NCBI GenBank assembly: GCA_964387955.1
Contig: CAYLXX010000007.1
Span: 1-43,339, forward strand
Source: CAYLXX01 sp964387955
GTDB lineage: Bacteria > Patescibacteriota > Microgenomatia > UBA1406 > GWC2-37-13
Reading direction: 5' to 3'
DNA: 43,339 nucleotides
Each line of letters begins with the position of its first letter. Position 1 is the stretch's first letter. Positions 39,109-43,339 of this stretch are shown here, piece after piece. A model generated the notes under the pieces. It saw nothing but the letters and a program-made list of their open reading frames with translations. It searched no databases and was not told the DNA's origin. Made by a program: the position numbers and the translations under genes.

Positions 39109-39783
39109 TTAAATAACTTGTGAAAGTATTTGGAAAAATTGCACAGGGTCAAGCGATGCATTACCAATAAGAAGTCCATGAATTTCATCGTGTTCGAGAT
39201 ATGTTTTACACATGTGTTCGTTGATGCTCCCTCCATAAATAAAAATTTGATTTTCTTTAAGCTGTAAGTGGCTTTTCATAGTTATAATTTCTTCGACTGA
39301 TTTATATTTACCAGTACCAATTGATTCGTGTGGCTCATACGCCACCAATGATACTTGAGGGTAAATCACATCTTTTTCATCTCGGATACACAGAATTGGC
39401 TCAATGTCGTATTGTTTGGCAAGTTGAATTTTCTTCTCGATCATGGCTTCGTTTTCGTGAAAAAGAAGCCGGCGCTCGCTATGACCGACAATGGCAAACT
39501 TGACCATGCCCGTAAGCATTTTGGCAGTTGTCTCGCCGGTGTCTGACCCTTCGTCAAAGGCCGAAATGTCCTGAGCGCCGAGAAAAATATTATTGCCTTC
39601 GGGCAAGCGTTGTTTCACAACTTCTAAAAAAGGATGTGGCGGACAAAGTATCACGTGCGCTTTGGATTGAAGAATTTCTTGAACTCGACTATCCATTTTA
39701 AGTTTCTCGAGGAAAGTATCTAGCCATTGGTTAACCTCAAGAGTAGTTTTGTGAGCTTTCCAATTGGCGATGATATACTTCAT
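39109..39783 (-). CDS. tpiA: Triosephosphate isomerase, short form
   Basis: 224 residues versus about 250 for usual bacterial enzymes. It interconverts dihydroxyacetone phosphate and glyceraldehyde 3-phosphate. Substrate Asn and Lys are in IIANWKAHKT, the catalytic His in AIVGHSERR, and the catalytic Glu in AYEPHESIGTG; phosphate-binding IYGGSINE follows. The hinge PHE instead of PVW and the short length recall archaeal TIM (PPE hinge). Transcribed with the LCP gene; its -10 overlaps that of the divergent helicase. Confidence 0.92.
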   Translation of the reverse strand: MKYIIANWKAHKTTLEVNQWLDTFLEKLKMDSRVQEILQSKAHVILCPPHPFLEVVKQRLPEGNNIFLGAQDISAFDEGSDTGETTAKMLTGMVKFAIVGHSERRLLFHENEAMIEKKIQLAKQYDIEPILCIRDEKDVIYPQVSLVAYEPHESIGTGKYKSVEEIITMKSHLQLKENQIFIYGGSINEHMCKTYLEHDEIHGLLIGNASLDPVQFFQILSQVI

Positions 39784-39791
39784 AGTCTGAT

Positions 39792-39809
39792 TTTATATAT
39801 AATTATACT
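39792..39809. promoter_or_regulatory. Overlapping divergent -10 boxes (tpiA / uvrD-like)
   Basis: Plus strand: TATAAT at 39798-39803, 9 nt before the ATG at 39813. Minus strand: TATAAT reading 39807-39802, and a further TATA-rich stretch closer to the tpiA ATG at 39783. The two -10 boxes overlap by two bases, so only one polymerase could open the site at a time. The whole intergenic space is 29 nt. Confidence 0.5.
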
Positions 39810-39812
39810 CTC

Positions 39813-41603
39813 ATGGAAATTGATTTGTTATCACAACTAAATCCACAACAAAAAGAAGCCGTGCAAAATACAGATGGTCCTTCGATCATTTTGGCTGGCG
39901 CAGGTTCTGGCAAAACCAGGGTCCTCATACATAAAGTATTGTATCTTATAACTCAAAAAAAAGTGTATCCATTGTCGATCGTGATGATCACATTTACCAA
40001 TAAAGCAGCCGGCGAAATGAAAGAGCGCATTGCTAAAGCGTCGAGTCTTGTAGAAGGCGGGCACTTGGGATATATCGGTACCTTTCACTCATTTTGTGCA
40101 CAGATTTTACGCCGCGACGGGATGAACTTGGGGCTAGATCCAAAATTTACAATTTATGATGATGACGATCAAACACAACTTCTCAAAACCATTTTGAAAG
40201 ATTATACAAAACGTAAAATTACGCCCTCATACTTGCAATTTCGCATTTCGCAGGCGAAGAATCAATTGTTGCCGCCAGATAGATATTTACAATTTTTTTC
40301 GGATTATAATGCCTCGGTTATTGCCGAGTTGTACGCAATGTATCAAAAAGAACTCGAGAAAAATCAGGCAGTAGATTTTGATGATATTATCATGAAAGTG
40401 ACGATATTGTTTAACAAGTTCCCCGAAATTTTGGCGAAATATCAGGAAAAATATAAATATTTTTTGATTGATGAATTCCAAGACACCAACTATGCCCAAT
40501 ATGTTTTAAGTCGACAATTGGCAGGAAAATATAAAAATATTACTGTAGTAGGAGATTTTTCACAGAGCATTTATTCGTGGCGGGGAGCAGATATACGCAA
40601 TCTCGAAAAATTCCGCAGCGATTTCCCCGACACCAAAGTTGTCAATCTCGAGCAAAATTATCGCTCGACCCAAAATATTTTGAATTTTGCCTTTGATGTT
40701 ATTTCCAAAAATCAGACTCATCCTGTATTGCAGTTATTTACCGCCAATATACCGGGAGAAGAAGTGACAACTTTTGAAACCGAAAATGAGCAGGATGAAG
40801 CAGTTTTTGTCGCCTCCCAAATACAGCGGCTTAAAAAAGATCGCCAATACACTGACTTTGCTGTACTTTACCGGACCAATGCCCAGTCGCGCGTCATCGA
40901 AGAGGCTTTCTTGCATTTTGGTATTCCTTATACACTTATCGGTGGGACAAGATTTTATGATAGAAAAGAGGTCAAAGACGTTTTGTCGTACTTAAGGTTG
41001 TTTATGAATCCCAAAGACCAAGTCGCCCACGAGCGAATCGAAAAATTAGGCAAACGCAAATACGAAAAATTTCTCGCTTTCCACGAAAAACATCCTAGCA
41101 TTGACGATCAAATTTCCACCATTGATCTCATGGAGCTTGTTTTTAAAGAAACTGGGTATCTTGAGTTGTATGACCGAGATGATCCCGAAGATTACAGTCG
41201 ATTGGAAAATATTAAAGAGTTAAAATCAGTCGCTGTCAGTTTCCCGCGGTTGGTGAATTTTCTTGAACAAGTGGCTTTGGTGGAGTCAGAATACTTTGAA
41301 AAAGAAAGAAAGCAGAAAGGTTTGGAGGGAGTGCGTCTCATGACTCTTCACCAGGCCAAGGGGCTCGAATTTCCCTATGTGTTTATAGTCGGCGTCGAAG
41401 AGGGGATATTGCCTCACGTGAGGTCACTCGATGACATTTTCCAGCTGGAAGAGGAGCGTAGGCTCTTTTACGTAGGCATAACTCGCGCCAAAAAGAAGCT
41501 CTACATCACCTTTACTCAGCGACGCTTCATCTTCGGCCGCCGTAACGAGACAACACGTTCGCGGTTTATCAAGCAAGAAGAAGATAGCTACGGCTTCGAA
41601 TAG
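39813..41603 (+). CDS. UvrD/PcrA-family DNA helicase, compact
   Basis: 596 residues against about 720-750 for UvrD or PcrA. Walker A GAGSGKT (29-35), the FHSFCAQILR segment, LIDEFQDT, VVGDFSQSIYSWRGA, LEQNYRST, VRLMTLHQAKGLEFPYVFIV and RRLFYVGITRAKKKLYITF are all intact. The shortening is in subdomain 2B, between LSYLRLFMNPKDQ and the motif V region, and at the C-terminus, which lacks the Tudor-like RNA polymerase-binding tail. It has no nuclease domain, unlike the helicase at 2447-5338. Probable roles are excision repair and fork clearing; uvrD and pcrA cannot be told apart. Confidence 0.92.
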   Translation: MEIDLLSQLNPQQKEAVQNTDGPSIILAGAGSGKTRVLIHKVLYLITQKKVYPLSIVMITFTNKAAGEMKERIAKASSLVEGGHLGYIGTFHSFCAQILRRDGMNLGLDPKFTIYDDDDQTQLLKTILKDYTKRKITPSYLQFRISQAKNQLLPPDRYLQFFSDYNASVIAELYAMYQKELEKNQAVDFDDIIMKVTILFNKFPEILAKYQEKYKYFLIDEFQDTNYAQYVLSRQLAGKYKNITVVGDFSQSIYSWRGADIRNLEKFRSDFPDTKVVNLEQNYRSTQNILNFAFDVISKNQTHPVLQLFTANIPGEEVTTFETENEQDEAVFVASQIQRLKKDRQYTDFAVLYRTNAQSRVIEEAFLHFGIPYTLIGGTRFYDRKEVKDVLSYLRLFMNPKDQVAHERIEKLGKRKYEKFLAFHEKHPSIDDQISTIDLMELVFKETGYLELYDRDDPEDYSRLENIKELKSVAVSFPRLVNFLEQVALVESEYFEKERKQKGLEGVRLMTLHQAKGLEFPYVFIVGVEEGILPHVRSLDDIFQLEEERRLFYVGITRAKKKLYITFTQRRFIFGRRNETTRSRFIKQEEDSYGFE

Positions 41604-41616
41604 TAGCCTATAGCAT

Positions 41617-41645
41617 TTGATATTTTGCCGAAAAGGGGGTATAAT
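41617..41645 (+). promoter_or_regulatory. Promoter of the glycosyltransferase at 41653
   Basis: TTGATA (41617-41622), exactly 17 nt, TATAAT (41640-41645). The predicted start is around 41652, making the ATG at 41653 the very first codon of the mRNA. The best-defined leaderless unit in the window. Confidence 0.75.
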
Positions 41646-41652
41646 AGAGCTC

Positions 41653-42888
41653 ATGAAAGAACATACTCCTGTGACTGGCGTCATTGTCGGTGATTTGCGC
41701 TTTCAATCAAGTTATGGTGGTGGTGAAAGAAGCACCACAAATATTATTAGTCAATTTAATAGCCGTTTTGATCTTGTTTCAACGGAAATTCCATCAGTTC
41801 CGCTTGATGAAGATCGCTATAATATTCTTCCTAAAACTTTTAATATAGTCTCTCTTATAAATAAAGATTCAATTTGGGATGGTAAAGCTATTCAAGTTGC
41901 AATCGACGGTATAAAGAAAAAGGATCCACAAACAATTATTTTTAATGCTTTGGGCCTTAATGAAATATTTTTTTATATGCATCTGCCTCAAAATTTGCGT
42001 GAGAGAACATCTGCTCTTTGGCGATGTATGTATAATTTTGGCGCTCAGGATCAAGACTGGCTTACAAGAATAAAAAGAGGTGGACTTCGAAGAATGCAAA
42101 GATTGGTAGCTAATAGTCTCCGATCAAATTTGGCTGTTTCTGGAGCTGTTGCAGACTCTTTAGTTGAAGCCGGAATTTCCTCAGATAAAATTGCAGTAAT
42201 TCCACAGCAAATTGGTGGAGAAGTTACTCCAGAAAAAAGAATTCGCTCCGAAGGAAAATTAACAGAAAAGTTTCTCGAACCAAATGAATTTGGAGTACTG
42301 GTGGCCAGTCGGGTTTCTCCCGAAAAAGGCTTGCAATGGCTTCCTCATATCTATCGACTGATGCGCGAGGAACGCGGACTCATCCAAACAAGAGATTTTA
42401 AAAAAATACGACTGATGTTGGTAGGAGCAATTCACCCTAAGTATCAGGGATTTGCCGATGAGCTTTTTACCCAAATGAAGGAAGTCGAAGAAGATACCAA
42501 ACATTTGCGCATGGCAGAGTCGGTGACGTTTGAATTTGGCGGACTAAAAACAACTGAAGAACTTGAAGATCTGTATAACGCCTACCACGTATTAATCAAT
42601 CCCTCTCCGCGAGAGGGATTTGGTCGTGTGAATGTTGAGGCGATGAGTGGTGGTATGACAGTCATCAATCGCCGTGAGTGTGTCGCAACAACAGGCATCA
42701 TACAAGAAGCTCCCTATGCCACAGGTTTACTTGTTGATTCTCCGCAAGAGGTAGCCGCTGAGGTTCTTCACTTAATGCAAGACGGACAACTCCTTACTTC
42801 TTTGCAGAAAAATGCTTTACAATGGGGTAATGGCCATTTCTCACTCGAGAGAGCAGAATCCGAGTTATTGAGAATCATCGGTCATTAA
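41653..42888 (+). CDS. Family 4 glycosyltransferase
   Basis: 411 residues from the ATG at 41653; a longer frame opens at a TTG at 41617, but this codon is the -35 box. VTGVIVGDLRFQSSYGGGER lies at the N-terminus (acceptor side). The GT-B donor half shows VASRVSPEKGLQWLPHIYRL and INPSPREGFGRVNVEAMSGG with the usual two Glu residues. Acceptor and sugar are unknown. It is followed after 3 nt by an acyltransferase gene, suggesting another surface-glycan unit continuing past the window. Confidence 0.87.
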   Translation: MKEHTPVTGVIVGDLRFQSSYGGGERSTTNIISQFNSRFDLVSTEIPSVPLDEDRYNILPKTFNIVSLINKDSIWDGKAIQVAIDGIKKKDPQTIIFNALGLNEIFFYMHLPQNLRERTSALWRCMYNFGAQDQDWLTRIKRGGLRRMQRLVANSLRSNLAVSGAVADSLVEAGISSDKIAVIPQQIGGEVTPEKRIRSEGKLTEKFLEPNEFGVLVASRVSPEKGLQWLPHIYRLMREERGLIQTRDFKKIRLMLVGAIHPKYQGFADELFTQMKEVEEDTKHLRMAESVTFEFGGLKTTEELEDLYNAYHVLINPSPREGFGRVNVEAMSGGMTVINRRECVATTGIIQEAPYATGLLVDSPQEVAAEVLHLMQDGQLLTSLQKNALQWGNGHFSLERAESELLRIIGH

Positions 42889-42891
42889 TGT

Positions 42892-43339
42892 ATGAAAGAT
42901 AGGACTGGTAAAGAACTTAGTAGTAAGGAAGTTTTGTCAAAAGGTTCGAACCGTCTAAGGAATATCTTGCTTGAATTTGAGGTGTTTCTTCTTCATCTTG
43001 TAGGTTACATACCCTCACACACGTTACGAAGATTATATTACAAAGTAGCGGGAATAAAGATGGGGCAGGGATCAGTGATTCACACTGGTGCTCGGTTCTA
43101 TGAGCCGTACCGCATAGAAATCGGGGACGACACCATAATCGGTGAATATGCAGTACTTGATGGCCGCGATACTCTCAGAATTGGTAACCATGTAGATATT
43201 GCTTCTGAGGTGATGATTTATAATTCCCACCATGATATCGAAAGTAAAAATTTTGACCCGGTGATTGCTCCTGTTATCATTGAAGACTATGTTTTTATAG
43301 GTCCGCGGGTCATCGTATTACCAGGGGTAAAAATCGGCC
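42892..43339 (+). CDS. Hexapeptide-repeat acyltransferase, N-terminal part
   Basis: 149 codons are visible; the gene continues past the right edge. A ~45-residue N-terminal helical region (LLEFEVFLLHLVGYIPSHTL) is followed by left-handed beta-helix repeats: IEIGDDTIIGEYAVLDGRD, LRIGNHVDIASEVMIYN with SHHD, and VIIEDYVFIGPRVIVLPGVK. The His-rich YNSHHDI turn is the acetyl-CoA site of WcaF/maltose acetyltransferase-like enzymes. It probably O-acetylates a sugar of the glycan made by its neighbours. The start ATG is 3 nt after the upstream stop. Confidence 0.88.
   Translation, partial: MKDRTGKELSSKEVLSKGSNRLRNILLEFEVFLLHLVGYIPSHTLRRLYYKVAGIKMGQGSVIHTGARFYEPYRIEIGDDTIIGEYAVLDGRDTLRIGNHVDIASEVMIYNSHHDIESKNFDPVIAPVIIEDYVFIGPRVIVLPGVKIG

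Noticed and set aside
42943..42952. GGTTCGAACC resembles a tRNA T-arm
   Set aside because: It lies inside the acyltransferase gene, and no acceptor stem, anticodon arm or D-arm surrounds it.
1..43339. CRISPR array, prophage, transposon or defence island
   Set aside because: No repeated spacer units, integrase, transposase, terminal inverted repeats or phage genes seen. The Cas4-like nuclease part of the helicase has no cas neighbours.

Overview
The window looks like a chromosomal piece of a Patescibacteria (CPR) bacterium, most likely from the Microgenomates (OP11) side. The signs are a moderately AT-rich, very compact layout with 4-nt gene overlaps, a ribosomal-protein cluster without rpmD (L30), short proteins (RecO, ManC, TIM, a UvrD helicase), DUF4012, LCP, CAP and PilN/PilO proteins, and many glycosyltransferases. 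TGA is used as an ordinary stop (for example in map), which argues against the code-25 Gracilibacteria/Absconditabacteria. The phylum call is established-knowledge pattern matching; the finer placement is inference.

Layout. 1-1873 (minus): two membrane glycosyltransferases. 1949-7273: an unknown protein, a large UvrD-type helicase fused to a Cas4/AddB-like nuclease (minus), and two exported Pro/Thr-rich proteins, one with a CAP domain. 7415-8928: tuf and rpsJ. 8941-9302: a 49-residue membrane peptide, a near-consensus promoter and a leader holding a candidate transcription attenuator. 9303-25399: a nearly unbroken run of translation genes (L3, L4, L23, L2, L22, S3, L16, L29, S17, L14, L24, L5, S14, S19, S8, L6, L18, S5, L15, secY, L33, adk fusion, map, infA, L36, S13, S11, S4, rpoA, L17, L13, S9). 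S19 has left its usual place between L2 and L22 and lies between S14 and S8. 25422-32799: an unknown gene, then a surface-polysaccharide operon (GT2, GT4, GT4, manC, phosphoglycosyl transferase) and a DUF4012 protein. 32806-34745: recO and glycyl-tRNA synthetase. 34759-38086: a membrane-anchored unknown, S20, and a type IV pilus-like group (PilN, PilO, a small membrane protein, an Fn3/Ig stalk protein). 38089-39783 (minus): LCP protein and triosephosphate isomerase. 39813-43339: a compact UvrD helicase, a GT4 glycosyltransferase and the start of a hexapeptide acyltransferase.

How the genes work together. The central block makes ribosomes, RNA polymerase alpha and the Sec channel. The flanking blocks build the cell surface: GDP-mannose is made by ManC, a lipid-linked glycan is started by the phosphoglycosyl transferase, extended by glycosyltransferases, possibly acetylated, and possibly attached to the wall by the LCP protein. 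Exported proteins with Pro/Thr stalks and a pilus-like machine sit in the same envelope.

Two expression habits stand out. Many transcription units have a TATAAT-like box only 7-13 nt before the ATG, implying leaderless or nearly leaderless mRNAs. Inside the ribosomal operon Shine-Dalgarno sites are almost absent, and 29 of 34 starts from tuf to rpsI have T directly before ATG. rpsT is a clear exception with a strong GGAGGTG. The only intrinsic-terminator-like hairpin I found by eye lies in the rplC leader, where it overlaps an alternative hairpin. I consider this leader the best candidate for an undescribed regulatory system here. No tRNA, rRNA, CRISPR array, insertion sequence or origin was seen.
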